Positions 1 to 5,400 of a DNA stretch of 5,439 nt are shown piece after piece. Origin of the DNA: Desulfobulbaceae bacterium (GTDB taxonomy: Bacteria > Desulfobacterota > Desulfobulbia > Desulfobulbales > Desulfocapsaceae). The stretch spans positions 1 through 5,439 of the forward strand of contig JAMOMO010000468.1 of the NCBI GenBank assembly GCA_027067035.1. Reading direction: 5' to 3'. The position numbers and the translations under genes are program-made. Under the pieces are notes generated by a model. The model ran no database searches. It was not told the DNA's origin and worked only from the letters and a program-made list of their open reading frames with translations. The first letter of the stretch is position 1; each line of letters opens with the position of its first letter.

Positions 1-681
1 CTGCTGATACACACCTGGGAACGAACCTGGCAATATGTCAAAAAGGCGGGTACTGTCATTCTCGGCATATCAATCCTGTTATGGGCCCTGATGACCTTTC
101 CCGGACTCCCGGATCACCAGATGAATCATTATGACCAGCTGCGCAGCCAGGTAATCTCCGGGGTTTCACCGGCAGTACTCAACGAACTTGCCGCATCTGA
201 TACCGGAGACAGCGACTTGTCGGCAGATGCTCTCACACTGCAGCAGAAGCTGTCTCAGATCAACAGCCGGCAGTCGGCCGAGACCCTGCAGAATTCCGTG
301 GCAGGGAAAATAGGAAGTTTCTTTGAGCCGGTTTCGAGTCTTGCGGGATTCGACTGGAAGACAAATATTGCCATGCTTGGCGGGTTTGCGGCAAAGGAAG
401 TTATCATATCAACCCTTGGCACTGTATACTCCATGGGAGAGATGGATTCGCAGAATGCGGGATCCCTCGGGCAAAGACTGGTCAACGACCCGAACTGGAA
501 CAGAGTTGTGGCTGTTTCCGCACTTGTCTTTATAATGTTTTATGCACCCTGTTTTGTAACAGTGGTCTGTATTGCCAAGGAGGCATCCTGGAAATGGGCA
601 TTTTTTTCCATGGCCTTTAATACCGCTTTTGCCTTTCTGGCAGCGGTCGCCGTGTTCCAGATCGGCAACCTGTTCAGCTGA
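1..681 (+). CDS. feoB: Ferrous iron transport protein B, C-terminal part (5' end outside window)
   Basis: FeoB is the inner-membrane Fe(II) transporter with an N-terminal GTPase domain. Only the last 226 residues are here. The frame is open from base 1, so the ATG at 91 is internal and not a start. Visible segments (window residue numbers): a helix at about 16-34 following HTWERTWQYVKKAG; a long hydrophilic loop at about 36-115; the Gate-type signature TNIAMLGGFAAKEVIISTLG at 121-140; a helix with YAPCFVTVVC at about 169-190; and a last helix at about 199-219. The stop is TGA at 679-681. FeoB proteins are usually about 700-800 residues, so the G domain and first Gate repeat lie upstream. The neighbouring unit on the minus strand is convergent. 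The identification rests on the family-typical AAKEVIISTLG block and is firm. Whether feoA precedes it cannot be seen. Confidence 0.95.
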   Translation: MLIHTWERTWQYVKKAGTVILGISILLWALMTFPGLPDHQMNHYDQLRSQVISGVSPAVLNELAASDTGDSDLSADALTLQQKLSQINSRQSAETLQNSVAGKIGSFFEPVSSLAGFDWKTNIAMLGGFAAKEVIISTLGTVYSMGEMDSQNAGSLGQRLVNDPNWNRVVAVSALVFIMFYAPCFVTVVCIAKEASWKWAFFSMAFNTAFAFLAAVAVFQIGNLFS

Positions 682-688
682 AAATGAC

Positions 689-749
689 ATAACAGAGAGG
701 GGCCTGCCGAGGCGTTCAATCAGCGTCAAGCCCCCTCTGCTTCAGTTAT
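689..749. terminator. Imperfect hairpin between convergent units, possible bidirectional terminator
   Basis: An outer stem ATAAC (689-693) pairs with GTTAT (745-749), and an inner stem AGAGGGG (696-702) pairs with CCCCTCT (732-738). The structure exactly fills the gap between the feoB stop (681) and the stop of the minus-strand small ORF (751). There is no clear U-tract on the plus side. The minus side continues into a modest T-rich stretch (ATTTTC). Its placement suggests a shared transcription end, but the unpaired interior and weak U-tracts make this tentative. Confidence 0.4.
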
Positions 750-750
750 C

Positions 751-846
751 CTATCTCAGCAGATGTCGCATGATCCGCTGAAAAGAATCCCAGTCAGTGA
801 CCTGCCACAGATACATCTTTGTCAAACTCCGTTCGTAAACAACCAT
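751..846 (-). CDS. Putative 31-residue small protein downstream of the cobalamin riboswitch
   Basis: I do not recognise this protein. It reads ATG (846-844) to TAG (753-751), with the sequence beginning MVVYERSLTKMYLWQVTDWD and ending IMRHLLR. The product is basic at the C-terminus and has two Trp and no obvious membrane helix. The start is chosen because GAGGAG (861-856) lies 9 nt upstream, the best ribosome site in this region. The same frame stays open upstream to a stop near 1117, but that part runs through the riboswitch core and the terminator, so the longer ORF from the ATG at 1068 is very unlikely. An ATG at 984 directly after the riboswitch would give 77 residues, but it lacks a good ribosome site and would translate the terminator. 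The 31-codon ORF could be a real cobalamin-controlled microprotein, a remnant of a lost gene, or chance. Confidence 0.4.
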   Translation of the reverse strand: MVVYERSLTKMYLWQVTDWDSFQRIMRHLLR

Positions 847-855
847 TTCAGCATT

Positions 856-861
856 CTCCTC
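856..861 (-). promoter_or_regulatory. Shine-Dalgarno of the small ORF, sequestered in a hairpin
   Basis: GAGGAG stands 9 nt before the ATG at 846. It forms the 3' end of a 10-bp stem: 890-881 (CTTCTCAGGC) pairs with 865-856 (GCCTGAGGAG) with one G-U pair and a 15-nt loop. In this fold the whole Shine-Dalgarno is base-paired. The pairing is seen directly. A regulatory role is inference. Confidence 0.5.
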
Positions 862-890
862 AGGCTTAACCTGTTTCGTCGCCTGAGAAG
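856..890 (-). other. Stem-loop masking the ribosome binding site
   Basis: The arms CTTCTCAGGC (890-881) and GCCTGAGGAG (865-856) form ten consecutive pairs, one of them a wobble, closing the loop 880-866. It begins three bases after the T-run of the riboswitch terminator. It could form co-transcriptionally on any read-through transcript and lower initiation of the small ORF. Alternatively, it could be part of a structured RNA whose function is not coding. Confidence 0.45.
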
Positions 891-892
891 TC

Positions 893-931
893 AAAAATCC
901 CAGGCTGAAAAAATAATCAGACCCGGGATTT
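893..931 (-). terminator. Intrinsic terminator of the cobalamin riboswitch (expression platform)
   Basis: Read on the minus strand, AAATCCCGGG then CTGA (931-917, with bulged T921) pairs with TCAGCC then TGGGATTT (908-895). The stem has 14 pairs including one G-U, and the loop is 8 nt (916-909). A run of five T (897-893), partly in the stem, follows. It lies about 60 nt after the end of the aptamer, which is the normal place for a transcription-control platform. It explains why reading this segment as protein gives an odd stretch. Confidence 0.75.
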
Positions 932-992
932 CCCAATTTATCCACAAGATCAGTTGATCGCCACTGTTCCACGACAGCAATCATCTCAATAA

Positions 993-1156
993 TTTCAGGA
1001 AGGTTTTCTGACTCCCGGAAATGTTTCACTCTGCGCCTTCCCGACAATAATTCCATTGCCAGTGGCATGTTGCAGAGCCGTAGTCCGGTTACAGCGGCGG
1101 GCCCGTCTTCGATTCACACGAAGTTCCCTTTTCAGTCTCTTTGAAGACACCTGAAA
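993..1156 (-). promoter_or_regulatory. Cobalamin (B12) riboswitch, complete aptamer
   Basis: On the minus strand the conserved blocks of the cobalamin riboswitch appear in order: CAGGTG (1153-1148); AAAAGGGAA; a GTGAA element within a CTTCG/CGAAG stem; GGGCCCGCCGCTGTAACCGG (ending at 1085); ATGCCACTGG; CGGGAAGGC; and the B12 box GAGTCAGAAAACCTTCC (1014-998). The helices close properly. P1 is TTTCAGG (1156-1150) with CCTGAAA (999-993). CTCTGC (1077-1072) pairs with GCAGAG (1034-1029). CCGGA (1088-1084) pairs with TCCGG (1019-1015). The long peripheral part with GCCACTGG and GGGAAGG fits the classical adenosylcobalamin-type class. The B12 box departs slightly from consensus (AAAA for GAGA, TCC for GCC), which might weaken binding. 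Such elements normally repress B12 transport or synthesis genes when cobalamin is present. No such gene follows here. Confidence 0.93.
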
Positions 1157-1165
1157 CGTGGTATT

Positions 1166-1194
1166 ATCATATCTTCTGCAAAAACTCCTGTCAA
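1166..1194 (-). promoter_or_regulatory. Sigma70-type promoter of the riboswitch transcript
   Basis: The -35 hexamer is TTGACA (1194-1189, exact consensus) and the -10 hexamer is TATGAT (1171-1166, one mismatch), separated by exactly 17 bp. Transcription would start near 1160-1158, only a few bases before P1 of the cobalamin riboswitch. This is a strong housekeeping promoter by sequence and supports a functional rather than purely fossil element. Confidence 0.85.
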
Positions 1195-1278
1195 GGATGG
1201 AAAGGCACAAATCCACAATATATTGTATAACAACCAGAACACAGACACACCATGAAGCACACACGCCAGTAAAAGAGC
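1195..1278. other. Non-coding spacer with a 12-bp perfect palindrome
   Basis: This spacer lies between the operon terminator (1279) and the riboswitch promoter. It contains the perfect palindrome ACAATATATTGT (1215-1226), centred about 61-62 bp upstream of the predicted start. It also contains a CA/TG-rich stretch at about 1238-1266. The palindrome could be an operator for an unknown regulator. I do not recognise the site. No gene is supported here. Confidence 0.4.
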
Positions 1279-1311
1279 AAAAAAAAACCCCTTTGGAACA
1301 GACCAAAGGGG
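1279..1311 (-). terminator. Strong intrinsic terminator of the minus-strand operon
   Basis: On the minus strand, CCCCTTTGG (1311-1303) pairs perfectly with CCAAAGGGG (1296-1288) across a 6-nt loop, followed by nine T (1287-1279). This is a textbook rho-independent terminator. It acts on the minus strand only, because the plus side has no T-run. It ends the amidohydrolase-ligase-GGT operon about 207 nt after the last stop codon and insulates the riboswitch unit downstream. Confidence 0.93.
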
Positions 1312-1517
1312 CTAGGGAGGGGAAGAAAAAATGAAGTTCATTTTTCCTATACTGTTTCAACATACGTGCCAGAATCAACCGCATTAAATAACATACTGTA
1401 TTTAATAAACAATATATTTAATTCACAAGAATGCTCTTCACTGAAGAATGCAACTGTGTATCTTTTTTACCCGGTCCCGGAGCCGGGTGCATATAATCTA
1501 CGCAGCTATCACTCAGC
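1312..1517. other. AT-rich 3' untranslated region of the operon
   Basis: There is no convincing gene between the GGT stop and the terminator. Seen here are an AT-rich near-palindrome (1327-1345, AAAAATGAA and TTCATTTTT around one base), TATTTAAT twice (1399-1406, 1415-1422) with the inverted copy ATTAAATA (1383-1390), and a GC hairpin with arms ACCCGG (1469-1474) and CCGGGT (1483-1488). The GC hairpin has no U-tract after it on either strand, so it is not an intrinsic terminator. It might stabilise or process the operon's 3' end. Confidence 0.5.
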
Positions 1518-3044
1518 CTACTTTGTTTCCACAACCTTTCCTCCCCGCCTGTCGTCTGCAGCACCCTTGATGCCGGGAATAACTGCATGGACTCCTCCAA
1601 AGAAAACACCCTTTGCCTGCCACTCATTCACCTTCACCTTCCCACTGACCATGGTCACGGCTTCCCTGGAAAAACCAGGTTCCATCTGTAGCACTTCCCC
1701 ATCCCAGTGGAGCCTTGGAGCATCAACTGATTCCTGAATATCTCTTTTAAAATCTATAACCTGGCAGAGTACCTGGGTCACAGCAGTCCGAATCCGTTTT
1801 GAGCCGCCACTTCCTATCACCAGTTCAACCTCATCTCCACGAACGAGCAGTGACGGTGACATCATCGAGGCCACCCGCTGTCCCGCCGGACTTGAGTGAA
1901 AACCATCCGGATGAAGATCATCCTCGCCCATCATATTGTTGAGCATCACCCCGGTGCCAGGCGCAAAGTATCCGGCTCCTTCGCCATTTGAGCAGGTCAT
2001 TGCAGCACAGTTCCCCATCCTGTCAGCTATGGAGACATGGGTTGTTCCCCTGGAAAACATTCTGGGCTGCTCTCCCCCTTGGGCATCTGTACTGTTCTGC
2101 AGAAAACCGACAAGATCATCTGCACATGAAAAGCCGTTTTCCCGCATCTCTTCAACTTTCTGCATGATCTCTGTGGTGTGCAGGAGGTAGTCTCCTGTCC
2201 CAAACGCAAAATCCGGCCGCCCTGAGATGTCCTGCAGGGACAGTGAAAGTCCTATCAGAGCTCCTCCCATGGAGGGCTCCGGTGAGGTGAAAAGGCTGTG
2301 TTCCCGGAATGAGACTTCCAGGGGACGCCTTTCCTTTACCTCGTAGGCTGCAAGATCCTTCCGTGTCAGGAGTCCGTCTCTCAGGGCCATATCCCTGTGA
2401 ATCCTCTCTGCAATACTTCCCCTGTAAAACTCCTCTCCATGATCTTCAGCAATACTCTTTATAAATTCCGCAAGTTGTGTGTTGCGGAGTTGATCGCCCT
2501 CCTGGAGATACTCTCCCTGCGGCTCATAAATGGCCTTTCCTTCAGGAAGCAGAGTCATGATGGGATAGAGGAGTTTGAGGAAGTAGGCCTGCTGTTTGTT
2601 CAGTTCATGCCCCTCTGCCAGGGTAATGGCCGGCGCCATCACCTCAGCAAGATCCATATACCCCAGACGTTTATGGATATGAAGAAGCCCTTTCAAGGTA
2701 CCGGGAACGGCCACAGAGCCAAGTCCCACATTGAAATCCTGCTGACTGCCTGAAAAATGCACGGTCACCGGGAAGAAGTGGGGATCCGCCACCCTTTTCT
2801 CCAGTCCAAGCCCCGGAGTATCCACAAAAAAATCAAAGAACAGGTTCTGCCCCTTGTCCACCGAATGACCAAGGAGAAGTCCGCCACCCCCCAGACTGTT
2901 CAAGGCAGGTTCCACCACAGAGGAGGCAAAGCCTGCTGCCACCACGGCATCAAAGGCGTTGCCACCTGCTTTTAAAATACCTGCTGCCGTCTCGCTGACC
3001 AGCAAATGGCCCGAAGCAACAATGGATTTAGAATATTTATTCAT
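1518..3044 (-). CDS. Gamma-glutamyltransferase-family hydrolase (GGT-like, no signal peptide)
   Basis: GGTs are N-terminal-nucleophile enzymes that self-cleave and then hydrolyse or transfer gamma-glutamyl groups. The 508-residue product shows the N-terminal block SGHLLVSETAAGILKAGGNA (residues 11-30) and VVEPALNSLGGGG (43-55). The processing and nucleophile motif GTTHVS is at 333-338, with Thr334 the expected nucleophile and cleavage after Gly333. SMMSPSLLV is at 393-401, and the oxyanion-loop glycines GSGGS at 411-415. Compared with E. coli GGT, the SSMSP motif has become SMMSP, the GSPGGS motif is one residue shorter, and NNQMDDF is NNMMGEDDL. This points to a divergent clade whose substrate may differ. 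There is no signal peptide, and an in-frame stop at 3059-3057 excludes an N-terminal extension with ATG, so it is probably cytosolic. Its ATG overlaps the ligase stop (ATGA), and its ribosome site is poor, suggesting translational coupling. Confidence 0.9.
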   Translation of the reverse strand: MNKYSKSIVASGHLLVSETAAGILKAGGNAFDAVVAAGFASSVVEPALNSLGGGGLLLGHSVDKGQNLFFDFFVDTPGLGLEKRVADPHFFPVTVHFSGSQQDFNVGLGSVAVPGTLKGLLHIHKRLGYMDLAEVMAPAITLAEGHELNKQQAYFLKLLYPIMTLLPEGKAIYEPQGEYLQEGDQLRNTQLAEFIKSIAEDHGEEFYRGSIAERIHRDMALRDGLLTRKDLAAYEVKERRPLEVSFREHSLFTSPEPSMGGALIGLSLSLQDISGRPDFAFGTGDYLLHTTEIMQKVEEMRENGFSCADDLVGFLQNSTDAQGGEQPRMFSRGTTHVSIADRMGNCAAMTCSNGEGAGYFAPGTGVMLNNMMGEDDLHPDGFHSSPAGQRVASMMSPSLLVRGDEVELVIGSGGSKRIRTAVTQVLCQVIDFKRDIQESVDAPRLHWDGEVLQMEPGFSREAVTMVSGKVKVNEWQAKGVFFGGVHAVIPGIKGAADDRRGGKVVETK

Positions 3045-4174
3045 TCCCAGAATTTCTCATGTAATTGTTGTATGACACTTTGGAAATCTCCGGTTTCCGC
3101 ATAGGCCCGCCGTTGACAGTCGGCACCCGGTCCATGCTCCAGGATTCTGTCCAGCATCTTCATATATCGCGCGGAGGAAAACCTCTGCACCATGGGTTCA
3201 ACTTTTTCAATAAGCAGATGTATTGCCTGACGCAGACTCATCTTCCCTCCGCCAAGAAACCCCAGCGGATCGAAAAAAGTCCCCTCAAGGCCATACCTCA
3301 CCGCCTGCCATTTATTACTCTGCAGAAACTGCTGGTTACAATATTGAATTGTACAGTCAGTCTCGGCCAGGGTCGCTACAAAACCCTGTATCAGTGCTGT
3401 CAGTCCCAGGATATCCGCAAACTGTGTCGGCAGATCACAGGCTCGGATTTCAAGGGTCCCAAATCCCGGATGGGGACGTGCATCCCACCAGAGATCCTTG
3501 ATGGTTTCAATAACCCCTGCCTCCTGAAGAAGGTTCACATCACCAAGGAAGCGGTTCCAGCTTCCTATCTCCTCATAAATCCCCGCCAGGGGGAGAGCCT
3601 CAAAGAGTTTTGTCCGATAGGACATAAGACCGGTATCCTTTCCCTGAAAAAAGGGAGAGGAGGCTGAAAGGGCAAGAAAGAGTGGCAGGTAGGGTTGGAT
3701 CCTGTCACACACCCGGATGGCGGTATCACCATCCGACATTCCGATATGGACGTGAAATCCCTGGGAGATAAAACGCCTGCCGACAATCTGCAGCTCTTCC
3801 ATTATCCGTTCATAGCGGGAATCACTGGTTAGCAGCTGATCTTCCGACCTGGCGAATGGATGGAGAGATGCCGCATAGAGCAGACAGTTGTTATCTAGTG
3901 CCAGCTCTTCCGCCATGGAACAGGTCTCAAGAAGGTCATTCTCCACGTCACGAACTGACGTGCACACTCCGGTACGAATCTCAAGGATGGAACGTATCCA
4001 TTCGTGCGTTATACGGGGTCTCAGTATGGCAGGAGCATTTTCAAGGAGGACCGGAGCAAGCGGCGCCAGGTTGAGACTGTCTCTGTCCAGGGTCTGGAAT
4101 TCAAGTTCCACCCCCAGGGAATAGGACGGGCTGGGAACAAATATCAGCGGAGTAGAGTCGGCTCCAGTTCTCAT
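3041..4174 (-). CDS. Carboxylate-amine ligase, GCS2/YbdK type (glutamate-cysteine ligase family 2)
   Basis: Family members use ATP to join the gamma-carboxyl of glutamate to an amine. Some make gamma-glutamylcysteine, others only weakly or with unknown substrates. The 377-residue product is of usual length. It shows GVELEFQ (residues 21-27, metal/ATP site), SILEIRTGV (62-70), HVHIGM (141-146), SASSPFFQGKDTGLMSYR (170-187), the hallmark DARPHPGFGTLEIRACD (231-247) and NKWQAVRYGLEG (287-298). Near the C-terminus GADCQRR (350-356) matches the usual small-residue, basic-rich motif. The start is set by the strong Shine-Dalgarno AAGGAG (4185-4180), 5 nt before the ATG. It lies 20 nt after the amidohydrolase stop and overlaps the GGT-like gene by 4 nt. 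There is no glutathione synthetase partner in the window, so glutathione synthesis is not supported. A gamma-glutamyl amide or peptide product is inferred. Confidence 0.92.
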   Translation of the reverse strand: MRTGADSTPLIFVPSPSYSLGVELEFQTLDRDSLNLAPLAPVLLENAPAILRPRITHEWIRSILEIRTGVCTSVRDVENDLLETCSMAEELALDNNCLLYAASLHPFARSEDQLLTSDSRYERIMEELQIVGRRFISQGFHVHIGMSDGDTAIRVCDRIQPYLPLFLALSASSPFFQGKDTGLMSYRTKLFEALPLAGIYEEIGSWNRFLGDVNLLQEAGVIETIKDLWWDARPHPGFGTLEIRACDLPTQFADILGLTALIQGFVATLAETDCTIQYCNQQFLQSNKWQAVRYGLEGTFFDPLGFLGGGKMSLRQAIHLLIEKVEPMVQRFSSARYMKMLDRILEHGPGADCQRRAYAETGDFQSVIQQLHEKFWE

Positions 4175-4179
4175 TGAAG

Positions 4180-4185
4180 CTCCTT
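4180..4185 (-). promoter_or_regulatory. Ribosome binding site of the GCS2 ligase
   Basis: AAGGAG on the minus strand stands 5 nt before the ATG at 4174, within the 20-nt gap after the amidohydrolase stop. It is the strongest ribosome site in the operon and fixes the ligase start. Confidence 0.8.
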
Positions 4186-4194
4186 TTTCATACC

Positions 4195-5400
4195 TTATTC
4201 TTTCATCGTCTCATTGAAGAAATGCATGGCCACCGAAGCATACCAGGCCGCTCCTGTTGAAAGCACTCTCTCATCGAAATCAAACGTTGAACTGTGAGCA
4301 GGACCGGAAGCAGCAGCTGGTTTTGCACCAAAGCGTACCATACAGCCCCTCAGATTCTGCAGATAAAAGGCAAAGTCCTCGCCCCCAAGGCTTGATGGCC
4401 CCTGAGAACAGACCCTCTCCTCTGAGACAACCGAGACGGCTGCTTTTTTGGCAATTGATGCGCCTTGACAATCATTTATTACTGCCGGAAGACTGTCAGG
4501 AAAAAGCAGCTGTGAGCGCACATCATAATACCCGGCAACCGACTCCACCATCCGCCTGAGCCCGGAAAGAAGTCTTTTCCGCGCATCAGGATGGGTGCTG
4601 CGGATGGTCCCCTCAAGTATGGCTTCATCGGCAATGATATTATGAATTTCACCGGCCCGTATTTTACCCACCGTCAACACGGCAGAATGATTGGGATCCA
4701 CCTCACGTGCCACAAGGGACTGCAGAGACGTGACAAGCCCTGCTGCAGCCACAAGAGCATCTTTACACTCATGGGGCCTGGCAGCATGCCCGCCACTGCC
4801 CCGCAGCTGAATCACAAAGGGATCGGCATACGCACAGACAATCCCCTCATCAACAGTGATTACACCGGTGTCAAAATGGGTGTCGACATGACCGCTGAAT
4901 ATGGCTGAAAGGCCGTCAGCAGCTCCTTCCCGGATCATCCTTTCAGCTCCGTTGCCACTCTCTTCCGCCGGCTGAAAGATAAAACGTACCCTGCCGGGAA
5001 GATCAGTTTCCTGAAGCATCCGTGCAGCCCCGAGCAGCATGGCAACATGGCCATCGTGGCCACATGCATGCATAACCCCTGCATTCCTGGAAGAAAAATC
5101 CAGCCCTGTTTCCTCCTGAATGGGCAGCCCGTCCATATCCGCGCGCAGGCCCACTGTGCAGGGGGCATTCTCCGGACCTGTCTCAGCTGTAATTCCGGTA
5201 CCAGCAATCCCGGTTTTGCAGGAGATACCAAGCTTTGCAAGGGTAGCGCTGATATATTCCGCGGTATTATATTCATCAGACGAAAGCTCGGGATTCTGGT
5301 GGATGTGCCGTCGTACGGCAAGCATCCAGGCCTGCAGTTCACCGGCTTTGTCACTGTACTTTTTCATCTGCCTCAACTGAAATATTTTTCTGATGAGCAT
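4195..5400 (-). CDS. M20 (M20D-type) metal-dependent amidohydrolase / aminoacylase
   Basis: M20D enzymes cleave amide bonds of N-acyl amino acids or small peptides (hippurate, N-acetyl-diaminopimelate, IAA-amino acid conjugates) with a two-metal site. The 401-residue frame shows AVRRHIHQNPELS (28-40), GLRADMDGLPIQEETG (84-99) and MHACGHDGH (110-118, ligands Cys113 and His115). PAEE at 144-147 supplies Glu146 as base and Glu147 as ligand. Further ligands are His171 in SGHVD and His369 in AHSSTFDFDE. The inserted dimerisation domain at about 190-300 includes GSGGHAARPH (201-210). GGEDFAFY is at 339-346. All catalytic residues are present. The ATG at 5400 sits inside a strong hairpin with a weak ribosome site. 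The second Met (ATG at 5367, giving 390 residues) has GAGG close by and fits family N-termini, so it is a serious alternative start. It is the first visible gene of the operon. No signal peptide is seen, and the substrate is unknown. Confidence 0.93.
   Translation of the reverse strand: MLIRKIFQLRQMKKYSDKAGELQAWMLAVRRHIHQNPELSSDEYNTAEYISATLAKLGISCKTGIAGTGITAETGPENAPCTVGLRADMDGLPIQEETGLDFSSRNAGVMHACGHDGHVAMLLGAARMLQETDLPGRVRFIFQPAEESGNGAERMIREGAADGLSAIFSGHVDTHFDTGVITVDEGIVCAYADPFVIQLRGSGGHAARPHECKDALVAAAGLVTSLQSLVAREVDPNHSAVLTVGKIRAGEIHNIIADEAILEGTIRSTHPDARKRLLSGLRRMVESVAGYYDVRSQLLFPDSLPAVINDCQGASIAKKAAVSVVSEERVCSQGPSSLGGEDFAFYLQNLRGCMVRFGAKPAAASGPAHSSTFDFDERVLSTGAAWYASVAMHFFNETMKE

Noticed and set aside
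751..1068. 105-codon minus-strand ORF from the ATG at 1068
   Set aside because: Its start and first third lie inside the conserved cobalamin aptamer (the ATG is part of ATGCCACTGG), and its middle is the terminator hairpin. It has no ribosome site. Only the last 31 codons are plausible.
1331..1381. Tiny plus-strand ORF (16 codons) after a GGGAGGGG stretch
   Set aside because: The G-rich stretch flanks the minus-strand terminator, and the ORF lies in an AT palindrome. There is no promoter or other support.
995..1384. 129-codon minus-strand ORF
   Set aside because: It crosses the operon terminator (1279-1311), the sigma70 promoter and the riboswitch. The residues are low-complexity (Cys/Val from TG-rich DNA, Arg-rich from the aptamer). 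It is an open frame by chance.
1469..1488. GC-rich hairpin 30 nt after the GGT stop as the operon terminator
   Set aside because: On the minus strand it is followed by A, not T. The true intrinsic terminator with nine T is at 1279-1311.
1366..1737. 123-codon plus-strand ORF
   Set aside because: It starts in AT-rich non-coding DNA without a ribosome site and then runs antisense through the end of the well-supported GGT-like gene.
3041..4174. Naming the ligase gshA or egtA and the pathway glutathione or ergothioneine
   Set aside because: GCS2/YbdK-type enzymes have mixed substrates, and no glutathione synthetase, EgtB-E or other thiol pathway gene is present in the window.
4171..4191. Six-codon minus-strand ORF (MKKELQ) overlapping the ligase start
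   Set aside because: It lacks a properly spaced ribosome site, and its sequence is simply the ligase Shine-Dalgarno region read as codons.
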